This document shows, piece after piece, positions 40,859-51,168 of a stretch of 64,000 nucleotides of DNA. Origin of the DNA: Halolamina pelagica. GTDB lineage: Archaea; Halobacteriota; Halobacteria; Halobacteriales; Haloferacaceae. The stretch spans positions 274,774 through 338,773 of the forward strand of contig NZ_LGUC01000002.1 in assembly GCF_001307315.1 (NCBI RefSeq). The letters run 5' to 3'. The translations under genes were made by a program, and so were the position numbers. The notes beneath the pieces were generated by a model that worked only from the letters and a program-made list of their open reading frames with translations, did no database searches and was not told the DNA's origin. Numbering within the stretch: position 1 is the first letter of the stretch; every line of letters starts with the position of its first letter.

Positions 40859-41339
40859 ACCACACAGCGACCGGCCCAGTCGCACAGTTCTGAGCCAGAT
40901 CGCATCCCAACGCGACGGACACTACCTGCTGTGGGCCCGCCACCGTCGTCGTCGACGGCAGAGGCGGACTCGACGAACGGGCCCGTATCGACCCGGGCAG
41001 CGGCCAATCCCCTGGCGGTCGCTGTGAGGGTTCGTTCGGCCCGTCGGTGACAGCGACTCGGTGTGCAGCACTGCCGCCATCAGGGTCGCTGCATCACCCC
41101 GAGTGGAATCGGTCAGCCTCAGGACCACCAACTGCCGCGGTCACAGCCCGCGGGAGTGTGCCGAGTCGGGCTGCCTGAGGCAGCGCCGAAGACGGTCGAA
41201 ACGCCCGCGCTGAACGAGCCACGGCGCCCTGTTCGAACCCCGCCGAGGCGCGACGCGAACACGGTGATGGGGTTCTCGGCGGTACTGTGGACTGAGCTCG
41301 GACGGACCGCGAACGGCGGTCACCCGGGCGACACAACCC
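40859..41339. other. Intergenic region before the tubulin-like gene
   Basis: 481 bases, divergent promoter region for the 40580 gene (minus) and the tubulin-like gene (plus). Open frames here are proline/arginine-rich shadows. I see no TATA consensus, repeat or RNA-like fold. Confidence 0.45.
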
Positions 41340-43803
41340 ATGACTGACCACAGCAACCAACCCACAAATTTCGTGTTTATGGCCGGCACGGGCGGCCTGA
41401 AAACCGGCTGGTGGATCCACAAGCTGATGCAGGACCTGGAGGTGGAACAGGAGATCGAGTTCGTCCCCATCGAGACCAGCTCGATCGACCGGAGCTCCAC
41501 CCCGACGAGTTCGAGGAGATCCCGCTCGATACGGACGAGCGCATCAAAAAGGAGTTCGAGCAGGCCAAGCAGGACCCGTCCGTCCCCTTCGTCGGACGGA
41601 ACCACGACCTGTACATCGAGGGGGCGACGCGAAACCCCGGTACCGGTCGCCTCCTCCTCGAACGGCACGACCGCCGCGTCAAGCGAAGCGTCGCCAGCAA
41701 GCTCCGCTCGGCGCTGAGCAGCCAGGACGACTCGGCGTCGATCTGGCTCGTCGGCACGGGATCCGGAGGAACGGGGGCAGGGATGATGCCGCTGCTGGCG
41801 GCCATGATTCGCCAGGCGGCCAACGGGATCGAGAGCCGCTACGGCGTCGACATCTTCATCAACGCCCTGGTCACCGTCTCGGAGCTCCGGACTGACGGAC
41901 AGGAGCTGGACCCCGAGGGGCCAGCCGAGTACTACGTCAACTCCTGCAACACGCTCCAGGCGCTGGCCGCGCTGCAGGACACGGAGAGTAGTCCCTTCGA
42001 CGGCGGCCTCGCCCGCCCCGACGCGATCGAGACGCCCGTCGCGAGCACGACCGACGCGATCGACATCAGCGAGCCCCCGCTGGACGGGCTGTTCATGGCG
42101 CCGATCGACGAGCAGGCAGCCGAGAAGTCGAAGTACGACGGCGACCTGCAGAACAACTACCTCGCCCGGGTGAACTTCAAGCTCGCCTCGACGGTCCTCT
42201 CGCTGCTGTCGGTGAGCGGGAGCGACCCGGGGAACGTGTACAACCGACTCGAACACGACTTCTACACCATCGACGTCGCGAACGTCACGGCGACGGTCGA
42301 CGCAGCCAAACAGCTCGTCGAGTCGAAGGACACGATCCGAACGGTCAAGGCCGAGAAGGCGGCCCTCGAAGAACACCTCGAGGCGCTGGACGCGTTGAAC
42401 GACGGGATCGGCACACTCCGGGCCAGCAGCTTCGAACCGGGGCAGATCCCGGAGTGCATCGAGGAGATCAGCAGCGAGGTCGCCGGGCGGCGAGACCGGT
42501 TCGTCAAGGCGACCTCGGCGCTCGATCTCACGGCGGCGAGCTTCGAGGAGATCGAACAGAGCATGGAGCGGATCACCGACGAACTCTCGACGGCGACCGC
42601 CACCCCGACGAGTTCGACGACAAAGTCGGCAACAAGGAGACCGAGGACTTCGCGGCCGGACAGTTCGTCCCCCACCAGACGATCGGGAAGTACGCCTTCC
42701 TGCAGTTGATCCTCAGCCGTATCAACGCCCAGCTGACCGACCACGAGTTCGAGCGGCGGATCGACGAGCTCTGGGAGCGAAACGAGGACGACCTCGACGA
42801 CTCGCTGGCCAGTCTGAGCGAGAGCGAACCGACGCGCAAGTACGAGGAGGGGATCGACCCCTACCTGGCCGACTCTGCGGCCGACGTCGAGACCGAGCTC
42901 TCGAACACCAGCTGGTACCAGCGAAGCAAGCGCAAGCGGCTGAAGCAGACCCTCCGGGAGATCGAACAGACCCGCGAGGAGCTCGAGCGGCTGTTCGAGG
43001 AGTTCGACCAGCTCCAAACGCTCCAGAACCGCATCACCACGGGTGAGCTCCCGCCGCTGCAGGCGGCGCTCGACGCGCTGGAGGAGTTCCTGCGGAGCCA
43101 CCACGAGACGGGATCAGAGCTGGTGTCCCAGCGCCAGAGTCAGATCCGGACGCTCGAGAGCCGCCGCGACGCACACCGGGACCGCGTCGACCCGACGGAC
43201 ACGTTCACCGGCTCGATCGGCGACATCCCGCTGACGCTCGATCCGGGGCGGGAGATCGGTCGGCAGAGCCTCACCGCGGCCGAGACCCTGTTCGACCTGA
43301 TCGACGACGGGCTGTTAGATCGCGATCAGATCCTGCGCCAGATCAAGACGGCCATGGGGGTGCTCTCGGAGCCGATGGAGGACACCTTCGAGACCAGCGG
43401 CATCGGGAGCCGGGAATCCCTCCACCGGATCGTGATCCCGATGACTGCCTCGGGGAACGCCGACGTGTTCAGCATGGACGGCGACATCCAGAGCAACCTC
43501 GACATCATCGCCAACAACAACGACGTCGAGGAGATGCTGAACGGCTGCTGGGTCGACGACCCGTTCGGCCTCACGTTCGTCATGCTCCACGGGAACGTGA
43601 AGCTGCAGAACACCTCGGAGTTCCGCGTCGTCAAGGAGCGCTGGCACGAGGGGACGCTCCAGCGGCTCCTCGGCAGCGATATCGACCTCCCACACCACAA
43701 CGCCTACCCCGAGCTGATCCCCTCGGTGCCAGGCCCGATGGAGACGCGGGTCGACGACGACGCCACGAGCACGTCCGCCTCCGACGGGGTGACCGGGGAA
43801 TGA
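41340..43803 (+). CDS. Tubulin/FtsZ-superfamily GTPase with C-terminal coiled coil (two frameshifts)
   Basis: About 821 residues, far longer than FtsZ. The N-terminal nucleotide loop 'FVFMAGTGGLKTGWWI' (residues 11-26) and the tubulin signature 'GTGSGGTGAGMM' (about 140-151) identify a Tubulin_2-like GTPase. The second half has helices and coiled coils ('LKQTLREIEQTREELERLFEEF', given as one of several) and ends in a disordered acidic tail. Breaks are near 41490 and 42600. The stop overlaps the next gene start, a membrane protein. A cytomotive or membrane-remodelling filament is the family-based guess. Confidence 0.85.
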
Positions 43804-44672
43804 TTCGACGCCGGTTCGTCCTCGCGATGCTGCTGCTCGTCGGGCTCGGTGCGGTGGTTCCCGCCGCGGGTACCGCCACTGGCCCGGTCGATCAGGCCGT
43901 CGCCATGAGCACGAACTACGACGGGACGACCCCGTCACAGGAAGTGCAGGTCACCCTGACCATCGAACCGGAACAGTCGAAGCTGACCGACGTGGTAGTC
44001 GAGTTCCAGTCGGGGCCACGGACGCTGATCCAGACGGACAGCTACTCGAGTACGGTCACCCCGAGCAACCACGACGTCTCGATCAGCTCGGACGGGCGGA
44101 ACCGGTTCACCATCCCCGAACTACGCCCCGGGGAGCGAGTGCAGATCGCGTTCACGGTCGTCCCGTCGACGCTGGGGGAACAGCAGCTCACGCCCGCGAC
44201 GGCGTCGGTCGAACTCACCAGGAACGGCCAGCGCCTCGACGCCAGCGTCTCCGAGCCAGTCACACTGACCGGGAACCCCTGGGACCGGGCACAGTCGAGT
44301 CAGCGCCCGGGCTGGCTGTTCCTCGCCGGCACCGGGGTTCTCGGGGCGGTCGTCACGGGTGGCATCGCCGGTGTGTACTACCGACGGAAAGTCGCGACCG
44401 AGCGCGACCGGATCATGGACACGCTCAGCAAGCAGATGGATTCGGTGAAGCGGGCCGGCGACGCGACCGTCGAACGTCGCGCCGAGCGAGCCGTCACCGA
44501 AGTACGGAGCAGCGTTGGCCTCGACGACGAGACAACGGACGAGGGTGGGGAGCGAGACGGCGGGATCCGCTCCCGGCTCAGTGAGCTCCTGGGCTCGGAT
44601 TCGACCCCCGGAGGGCCGGGACCGACGCTCGGTGGACCCTCGTCGGACGACGACTCGGGGCCGGAGCTGTAG
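43800..44672 (+). CDS. Single-pass membrane protein coupled to the tubulin-like GTPase
   Basis: 290 residues. A signal peptide ('MIRRRFVLAMLLLVGLGAVV') leads to an extracellular beta-rich domain (about 30-165, 'VQVTLTIEPEQSKLTDVVVEF'). A membrane span at about 174-197 ('WLFLAGTGVLGAVVTGG') and a cytoplasmic helical tail ('DTLSKQMDSVKRAGDATVERR') follow, then an acidic disordered end. The start overlaps the GTPase stop as ATGA, so the two are made together. The tail could tether the filament to the membrane (inference). Confidence 0.8.
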   Translation: MIRRRFVLAMLLLVGLGAVVPAAGTATGPVDQAVAMSTNYDGTTPSQEVQVTLTIEPEQSKLTDVVVEFQSGPRTLIQTDSYSSTVTPSNHDVSISSDGRNRFTIPELRPGERVQIAFTVVPSTLGEQQLTPATASVELTRNGQRLDASVSEPVTLTGNPWDRAQSSQRPGWLFLAGTGVLGAVVTGGIAGVYYRRKVATERDRIMDTLSKQMDSVKRAGDATVERRAERAVTEVRSSVGLDDETTDEGGERDGGIRSRLSELLGSDSTPGGPGPTLGGPSSDDDSGPEL

Positions 44673-44696
44673 CGTGATCCCCGCCGCTACAGAACA

Positions 44697-45601
44697 GTGA
44701 CTGGGCTACCGGGCGACTGGTCGTCACGGCGGCGCGCGGCCTTCCTCCGTGACGAGTTCCGGTGTCAGCACTGCGGCGCGGTCGGCGGCCATCTCGGTGC
44801 TGCAGATCTGGAGTGCCACCACATCGTGCCGCGGCGGATGGGCGGGGCCCACGATCTCGAAAACCTCCTCACCCTCTGTGCGGACTGTCACGCCGAACTG
44901 CATGGTGTCGACGACGAGGGCTGTGTTCGTGCCGGTGCCGGGCCGACGGTCGTCGGGGCGACCTTCGAGTCGCTCCCCGGCCCGCTCGGGCCGTGGGTTG
45001 CCCGCGTGGTCGACGCGCTCGCCGTCGCGCTGTTCGTCGCTGTCGGCGCGACGGTTCTCGCGGTGTCGCTTCCGGGGATTTCGCTCGGCGAAACGCTCGG
45101 GCCGGTCTGGGCCCTCCTCGTGGCGGCCCACCAGGCCGACGGCGTCGCGCTGGCGTGGATCGTGAGCGTGCTCGGTGTGCAGCTCCTGCTCGCCAGTCAG
45201 CCGCTGATCAGACGCCTTCCGCCGGGGACAGTCCCGACCCCCCGGCCGGGATGTGGCAGCAGTGGGTCCTCGGCGGGAGCGGCGTGACGATAGTCGCCCT
45301 CGGCGGGATGCTGTTCAGGGCGACTGTGGTGGTCGGGCCGTCGGCTGCGATCGGCCCGCAGTCATGGGTTCTCGCGTACGCGCTCGGGAGCAGTATCGTC
45401 GTGGTGACGACCGGGGCGGCCGTCGTCGGTGCCGAGTCGACGGCAGGCGCAACGACGCGATGGCGACGGCTGTGTCTCGTGTTGGGGACCGCGATCGTCA
45501 CGAGTGCGGCGCTGCTGGCGCCGGCGACAGTAGCACCCGGTCTCGCTGCCCCGGTGGTCCTCGGCCTCGTTGCTGCACGCCGCTGGACGCCCGGGGAGTG
45601 A
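44697..45601 (+). CDS. HNH nuclease domain fused to multi-span membrane region (one frameshift)
   Basis: About 301 residues. An HNH domain occupies 10-75: 'FRCQHCGAVGG', 'LECHHIVPRRMGGAHDLENL' and 'LCADCHAELHG', with both zinc CxxC pairs and the catalytic His present. Four to five hydrophobic spans follow ('ALFVAVGATVLAVSL', 'IVSVLGVQLLLAS', 'VTIVALGGMLF', 'IVVVTTGAAVV'). The break is at G-run 45224-45227. The start is GTG 44697. A nuclease held at the membrane by this many spans is unusual. It is downstream of the GTPase/membrane pair on the same strand. Confidence 0.78.
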
Positions 45602-45717
45602 CCGAGCCGAGAAGCGGAGGCGCCTGCTTCGGCGTCGAAGCAGCCGATTAGTGGCCGATAATCACGGCTGCTGGTTCGGCATGGGTCACGCTGCTCGAAA
45701 AGGGTGGCCGGACGGGT

Positions 45718-46182
45718 TCAGTGGAACGCCGGGTCCTCGGGGAGCCCCGAGTCCGCATCGGCGTCGGCGTCCTCGGCATCGTCCGTCGAGGGCTGACCCG
45801 CCAGGTCCGCGATGGGACTGTCGTCGTCGCTGGCCTCGCTCGGGTCGTCGTTCTCGTCGTCCGCGGCGTCGTCGTCCAACTCCTCGCTCGCCTCCCGGAC
45901 CATCTCCTCCATGCGGTTGACCTCGTCCCAGAGCGCGATCGCGACCTCGGGGACCCTGACGTCTCCGGCTTCGACCTTGCGCTTGATGAACTCGATCAGG
46001 TCCTGCTGGAACGCCTTCGTGGCCGCCTCGTCCGTGGAGTCCTGCACCCGCACCGACAGCTGGAACTTCTCCTGGCGGCTTGCCTGCTCCGCGATGCCCT
46101 GGCGGATCGCTCGCACCGCGAGCTCGTTCATCGAGGGGGACTGTGCACCGGCCTCGGCCGACTCGGATTCGCTCGTTGCCAT
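45718..46182 (-). CDS. Small acidic protein B with Asp-Pro-Ala-Phe tail
   Basis: 154 residues, paralogue of the 32036 protein. Shared core: 'EQASRQEKFQLSVRVQ', 'FQQDLIEFIKRKVEAG' and 'VPEVAIALWDEVNRME', and the shared end 'SGLPEDPAFH'. A longer acidic linker separates the core from the tail. ATG 46182 is favoured over 46206 because AGGAAGAG precedes it. It is divergent from HEAT protein 3. Confidence 0.75.
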   Translation of the reverse strand: MATSESESAEAGAQSPSMNELAVRAIRQGIAEQASRQEKFQLSVRVQDSTDEAATKAFQQDLIEFIKRKVEAGDVRVPEVAIALWDEVNRMEEMVREASEELDDDAADDENDDPSEASDDDSPIADLAGQPSTDDAEDADADADSGLPEDPAFH

Positions 46183-46435
46183 CGCATCTCTTCCTAGGGG
46201 CGCCATCGCTACCGAGTTGACCGCACACGGTCAGTCAGCGAAACAGTTTTCTAGTGCCCAACGAGCGCCACTCGACGCGGGATCGGCGTCGGTGGCGACA
46301 GTGTCGCTGAGGTGCCGGGTGACCCCGACTCCAGTCGGGGTGGCTGTCGCAGGACACCTCCGCCGATGTGTTGTCGAGATGGTCGCCGGGCGTCCCCGGC
46401 CTCCGTGGTCCCTGGTTCGGGGGGAGATTACGGTT

Positions 46436-48049
46436 ATGGACACGCACACCATTCGTTCGGGTATGCCAGATTCGACGCCACGGCTCGGCCTCGAACTGAT
46501 CTCGACCAAAACGTCCGTCGACAACGGACAACTACTCACTGACGACGAGCTCGAGACGGCGATTCAGGGGTTCGAAGAGGGAGGGTACAAGGAGGCCAAA
46601 CACGCCGCCGGGATCCTCTCGCGGGGGAAGATGACCGAGGAAGTCTGGGGGGCGACTCACGAGCACCTGTTCGACCTCCTCGAACAGGCCGCCGCCGGGG
46701 CGCTCGACGAGAACCTCCCGCGGGCCGCGTGTACGGCTGCCCGCGTCGTCGCACAGACGAACACGGAAACGTCGATCGACCCCCGGTCCGGACGGAGTTG
46801 GGTGAATCGCTGGTCCGTGACGGAACGAGTGGCGACGGCGACCCGTGGCTGACGGCTGCGGGCACGCTCCTGCTCTCGGCGGCGATCGACGCCGCCGACT
46901 ACGACCCTCCCGACGAGATCGCAAAGCGAATCGCCGAACACCTCATCACCCTCTCGAAGAAGGCCGACGGAACCCAGGAAGCGAACCTCGCTGCGGCGGG
47001 CTACGGCGTGCTCGGGCGGGCGAGCGGGGGCGATCACGCCCGAACGCTCGTGGCCGAATCCATCGACCTCCACCAGTACCTTCTCAGAACCGAGTCGAAC
47101 CTCCGTGAGGGGTTCCTCCGGTTCGCTGCACGTCTCGCCAACGACGATCCCGCGCGCCTCGAACCGTACACCGTCGAGTTGGCGACACACCTCCGGACGG
47201 AGGCCTTCCCCGTCAGGCGGGACGCTGCACGCGCGTTCGCAGCACTCAGTGGGGAGGTCGGTTGGGGGTCGCTCCAGCCCGGCGTCCGCACGTTGGACGG
47301 CCCCTTCGAGAACGACGGACCGATGTTTCCACTGTTCGCAGTCAGGTTCCTGTATCAGGTCGCTGACCACGACCCCGAGATGGTCCCGGAACGGGTCGGT
47401 GACGCGTTCACCGCGGCCGTTCGGAGCGACGACCGGTTCAGGGCGCGGTACGGCCACGCGGCCGCCGACGAGTCGGGAGTGGTCGCCCGGGTTATTCTCT
47501 CTACCACCCTCGATGCACTCGCCCCCGGTTCCCGGCGCTCGTCGACGCCGCCGGCGACGGGGTGTTCGACGAACTGCTGAATCGGGACGACGAGGACGTC
47601 CAACGGTTCGTGGCCGACCTGGGCGGGTGTTTCGCGGCAGTCGATCCTGACGCCGTCGGCGCGGAGTTCCTGCAGTACCTCGACGACGGCATCTCTCAGG
47701 GGGAGCAGGATACCCCCTCGACAGCCTCTCCGACCCCGACAGGGCGATCCGGCCGGCGGTCAATCGGTTCGTCACCCGCATGGGTGAGTTCGACGTGGAC
47801 AGGGCACTCTCCACGGCGGATCGGCTCGTCACGCTCGCGGAGGGAACAGAGACGCCCGCCCAACTCCACGTCGTCGGGGGGCTCCTCCTGCTGGCCAACC
47901 GCGAACGGGACGACGACGACCTGGCAACGAACTTCCAGTCGGTCATCGACCCCGTCGCGTCCGATCTCGACGGCGACCGCGACGAGGTGGCCGAGAACCT
48001 GCTCGAAGGCGACACAGACGGCTCCGCCACGCAGACCGAGGAGGAGTGA
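46436..48049 (+). CDS. HEAT-repeat protein 3 (three frameshifts)
   Basis: About 538 residues of helical repeats ('FPVRRDAARAFAALSGEVG', 'LREGFLRFAARLAND') with no catalytic motif. It opens with 'LTDDELETAIQGFEEGGYKEA', resembling the starts of scaffold solenoids. Breaks are at C-run 46780-46784, C-run 47522-47526 and G-run 47699-47703. The acidic C-terminus ends 'DGSATQTEEE'. ATG 46463 is an alternative start. It pairs in position with small protein B as HEAT protein 2 does with small protein A. Confidence 0.75.
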
Positions 48050-48198
48050 GTACTCGCCGTCGAACCCACTGCCGACAGCTCGATTGCCCTACCTGAGGTG
48101 GTGTCTACTTCCGCGACCGGCTGAAACAGGCTTCCGCTGCGACCGGGGCTACTGCCAGTCTCACTCCGACACGTACTGTAGAAAACCAACGACGCCGC

Positions 48199-48411
48199 TC
48201 AGCGCTTCCGTCGCCGCCGGCGGACCCGGACCCGACGGACTCGGACCACGCGGCGCCCGTCCTCGTCGTCCTCGTCGCTGTTGCTGTCGCCCGACGACTG
48301 GGCGGTGAACCACACGACGGCGATCAGCACGCCGATGAACATGAGCATCCCCATGTTGCCGCCGAACCCGCCCGCCTGTGCAACGGCCGTTCCGAACATG
48401 CTTTCCAGCAC
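48199..48411 (-). CDS. Small membrane protein with arginine-rich tail
   Basis: 70 residues. One span at about 21-37 ('GMLMFIGVLIAVVWFTA'), a short acidic patch ('DSNSDEDDEDG') and an Arg-rich end ('VVRVRRVRVRRRRRKR'). The basic end is rare in the acidic haloarchaeal proteome and would face the cytoplasm. ATG 48399 is also possible. No family is recognised. Confidence 0.6.
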   Translation of the reverse strand: MLESMFGTAVAQAGGFGGNMGMLMFIGVLIAVVWFTAQSSGDSNSDEDDEDGRRVVRVRRVRVRRRRRKR

Positions 48412-48532
48412 ACCTCACTGTTGTCGTCGGACGAGGACCGCTTGACCGCAAGCGGCGAATCAGCGAAGGATTTTTCTACACCGTTCTCCCGGGAGCAACG
48501 CCTACGTGGTGGTGTCCGTACGGTGGTGTTAG

Positions 48533-48725
48533 ATGGCGGGCGCAGACGGTGACGTAGGGAGCGACTCCCTCGACCACGACGACCTCCTGCAGGCCGTGGA
48601 CCGGATGGAGGACCTCAACGCCAACCACACACGAGCGCCGGAACTCATCCCGGAGATCGTCAGGCCCCCTCCGCCCGGAGCTCGACCGGGACTTCGCCGC
48701 GGCGGGGCGACTCTTCGGGGTGTAA
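48533..48725 (+). CDS. Small acidic protein (possible frameshift)
   Basis: A short frame starting MAGADGDVGSDSLDHDD with a helix 'LLQAVDRMEDLNANH'. Read literally it runs into an Arg/Pro-rich sequence. Removing one C from the run 48665-48669 gives 'RPELDRDFAAAGRLFGV' and a stop at 48725 (63 residues), which is far more protein-like. This is the one site where a base would have to be removed rather than added, so it is less certain than the others. Confidence 0.45.
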
Positions 48726-48748
48726 GTACTCGGGGGATACGCGGGGGT

Positions 48749-49336
48749 CTACGCCGCCGTCGGCGTCCAGAGATACAGCGCGCCCGAACACGTACACTCG
48801 CCGTCACAGTCGGGGCAGTCTCGATCACCGTCGGTTCGCTGTGCGAACTTCGGCACGGTCTCGACCCGGTCGAACCCGAACTTCTCGAACAGGACTGACG
48901 AGTCGACACGGTGAGGGCGGAGCCACGCGTTCCCGACCGCAGCGTCGACCTCGTACTGCTCCCGGGCCAACGCGAGTCGTGTCCACATCAGCGCGGAGCC
49001 GATGCCGCGCCCCTCCCACTGTTCGTCGACGACGCCGGCGTGGAACACTGCGACTTCCTCGCCTAACGGGTAATCCGCCAGCGGGGCCGAGAAGGCGTCG
49101 CGGGCACCCTCGGCAGTGAGCACGAGGACGACCCCGAACCCGACGATCGTTTCGACGTTGGTCGCGACGAACCCGTGAGCCGCCGTCTCGTCGTCGAAGA
49201 CGGCGTCGAGCGTGTTCGTGATCTCGAAGCCGACGCGCCGGCGCCAGAGGCGCTCCATCTCGCGGCGGTCGATCGATTTCGCCGGCCGTAGCTCCACCCG
49301 GGACGGGAGGGTTGGGACGTCCTGCGCGCAGTTCAT
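48749..49336 (-). CDS. GNAT acetyltransferase with C-terminal cysteine cluster
   Basis: 195 residues. The acetyl-CoA loop is 'EQWEGRGIGSALMWTRLAL' (about 115-133), followed by 'SVLFEKFGFDRVETV'. The C-terminus adds 'CPDCDGECTCSGALY', which could bind zinc or iron-sulfur and is unusual for GNATs. ATG 49336 is used. It lies alone on the minus strand inside the cluster; whether it belongs to the system is unknown. Confidence 0.8.
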   Translation of the reverse strand: MNCAQDVPTLPSRVELRPAKSIDRREMERLWRRRVGFEITNTLDAVFDDETAAHGFVATNVETIVGFGVVLVLTAEGARDAFSAPLADYPLGEEVAVFHAGVVDEQWEGRGIGSALMWTRLALAREQYEVDAAVGNAWLRPHRVDSSVLFEKFGFDRVETVPKFAQRTDGDRDCPDCDGECTCSGALYLWTPTAA

Positions 49337-49513
49337 CGTGGCCGTACCGTGGGTGTCGACCACCCAGTAGCCTTCTCGACGGTCTGGCGGGGTACCGGGG
49401 CCTCCGTGAGCGCGCAAGTCGTACTGTCCGGAGACCGACGGGAGTCGGTCTCGTCTATCGGGACACGCCGTCGCCGGGACAGGACTAACTGGGTCGCCGT
49501 CCTGTCAGCAACT

Positions 49514-49845
49514 ATGGGCGACCCGGAGCGACCAGATCTCCCGGAGACGATCGGGGAAGCCGGACCGATCTTAGAAGACGAATCGTTCTACACGCCAGTT
49601 CAGGAGCTCCCGGACGATCCGGAGCGACTCCGTGACCACATCGAGACGCTCTACGTCCATCTCGCACGGGCGTCGACGGTCATCGGGCACAACGAGCGCG
49701 TTCGGGAAGAGCGCCGTGAACAGGCCCAGGAGGTGGCGACAGCACAGAAGAAGCGAGCCGACGAACTGTCCGAGCGGGTCGCGGCGATCCGTGAGGACAT
49801 CGTGGGCAAAACCCCTGATCCCCCGAATCCGATGAGTCGAACTGA
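49514..49845 (+). CDS. Short coiled-coil protein (C-terminal frameshift likely)
   Basis: The core is a long heptad helix: 'RLRDHIETLYVHLARAS', 'HNERVREERREQAQEVATAQ' and 'RADELSERVAAIREDIVG'. As read it continues to 49954 with a basic, unlikely tail. One more C at 49820-49824 ends it as 'PDPPESDESN' at 49845 (110 residues), an acidic end typical of the genome. It lies 108 bases ahead of the CPLC protein B gene. Role unknown; probably dimeric. Confidence 0.6.
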
Positions 49846-49908
49846 GACCCGTAGCAGGGGGCCGTCCCGGTCCGGTCACCGCCCCGGCGACCGGCTGCCG
49901 GGCGAACG

Positions 49909-49915
49909 TTTATTA
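49909..49915 (+). promoter_or_regulatory. TATA box for CPLC protein B
   Basis: TTTATTA at 49909-49915 is the only A/T-rich hexamer nearby and lies 38 bases before ATG 49954, the right spacing for a nearly leaderless haloarchaeal transcript. Confidence 0.55.
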
Positions 49916-49953
49916 GCTGAACTCCGTACCGGATACTCAGACCGGACAGGGTG

Positions 49954-51119
49954 ATGCAGGTATCAACTGCGTTCGGCGACGAGCGGTCGTACGGGGAGGT
50001 GGACCCATGGCGAAGCCTGCTCCGACTCGACCCGCCAAGCGGCGACCAGGCGGCGATGCGGGCGTTCCAGACGTTCAGACTCCCGGCGCTGCTGATGGCC
50101 GGCTACCGCCAGCAGTTCACCCCGGCCAGAACGGGACGGACGCTCTACCGAAGGGCGACGAACGCGTTGTTCGAGGCCGCGGCCGGCGATACCCCCGTCG
50201 CGGACGCGGCCGGACGAATCGACGAGGCTGTCGGGGCCGCGCGCACGCTCCACGAGCGGTGGCACCCGGTCGCGACGACGGTCGATCGGTTCTTCGTCTG
50301 GACCATGGTCGAAGAGGACGGCTACCTCGACCAGATGGCCGCGGTGTTCGGCGCGATGCATCCGGACGTCGACGAAGCGACGGCCAGCGACCAGCTAACC
50401 GAACTCGCCGGGTCGGTGACGCTCTCGGTGCCCCGGGACGACGTGCTCGACCGGCTCACCGCGCTCCGAGAGACGTACGGTCGGGTCCCGGCCGAGGTCG
50501 TCGCCGACGTGGCCCTCGACGCACCGCTCCCCCTGAGCCGGACCGGACGGCCGTGGCGTCGTACGACCCCGCGGAACGGCTCGACTCGGCGGCGGACTCG
50601 CTGTCCCGGGTCGACGACGTTCCGGGACAGGCGTCGCGAGAACTCGCCGAGCGATTGCGGCGTGATCTCGGCGACTCCGCGTCGCCCCAGCGGCCGGAAC
50701 CGCCGCTGTTGACCGAACCGGTCGGCGCGACTGACCCGGTACGGTTCCCGACGCCGGATGTCGATCAGGTCCCCCTCGCCGCGGCGGCGACCGACCAGAC
50801 GATATCGCGAGCCTTCCGACAAGGAGGGTTCGGGGGCGTCGTCTACACTCGATCGGGAGCGACCGATCACTTAGCGAATCCCTTCCTCGGCGGGACCACC
50901 GTGGACGGGGAACGCTACGAGTCGTACTGGGCGCGGGCGTATCTCGGACGGGAGTTGATCGAGCGCCTCTTCGAACTGTCGGCGCCGGCCACGACGATCG
51001 AGTGCCCGCTCTGTCGCGTCTCCGAAAACCGGTGTGGTGGGGAGACGTGCGGAAGCCGGGCGGTAGTTGACCCGGTCGCCGAAATCGCGGATTCGCTGAT
51101 ACCGGAACTCGACCGATGA
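49954..51119 (+). CDS. CPLC zinc protein B (one frameshift)
   Basis: About 388 residues, paralogue of the 36066-37429 protein. Shared are the helical N-terminal region ('RWHPVATTVDRFFVWTMVEEDGYLDQM' matches 'EGVDKYLCQSVMSETGYLDRH' in layout), 'RQGGFGGVVYTRSG', 'LANPFLGG', 'YESYWARAYLGRELIERLF' and the zinc end 'IECPLCRVSENRCGGETC'. The break is at C-run 50529-50533. A GTG 3 bases upstream is possible. It precedes HEAT protein 4 on the same strand. Confidence 0.72.
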
Positions 51120-51168
51120 TGACTCAGCAACGTTCTGTCGACACACGACACCCGAGGTGGCGGCACAG

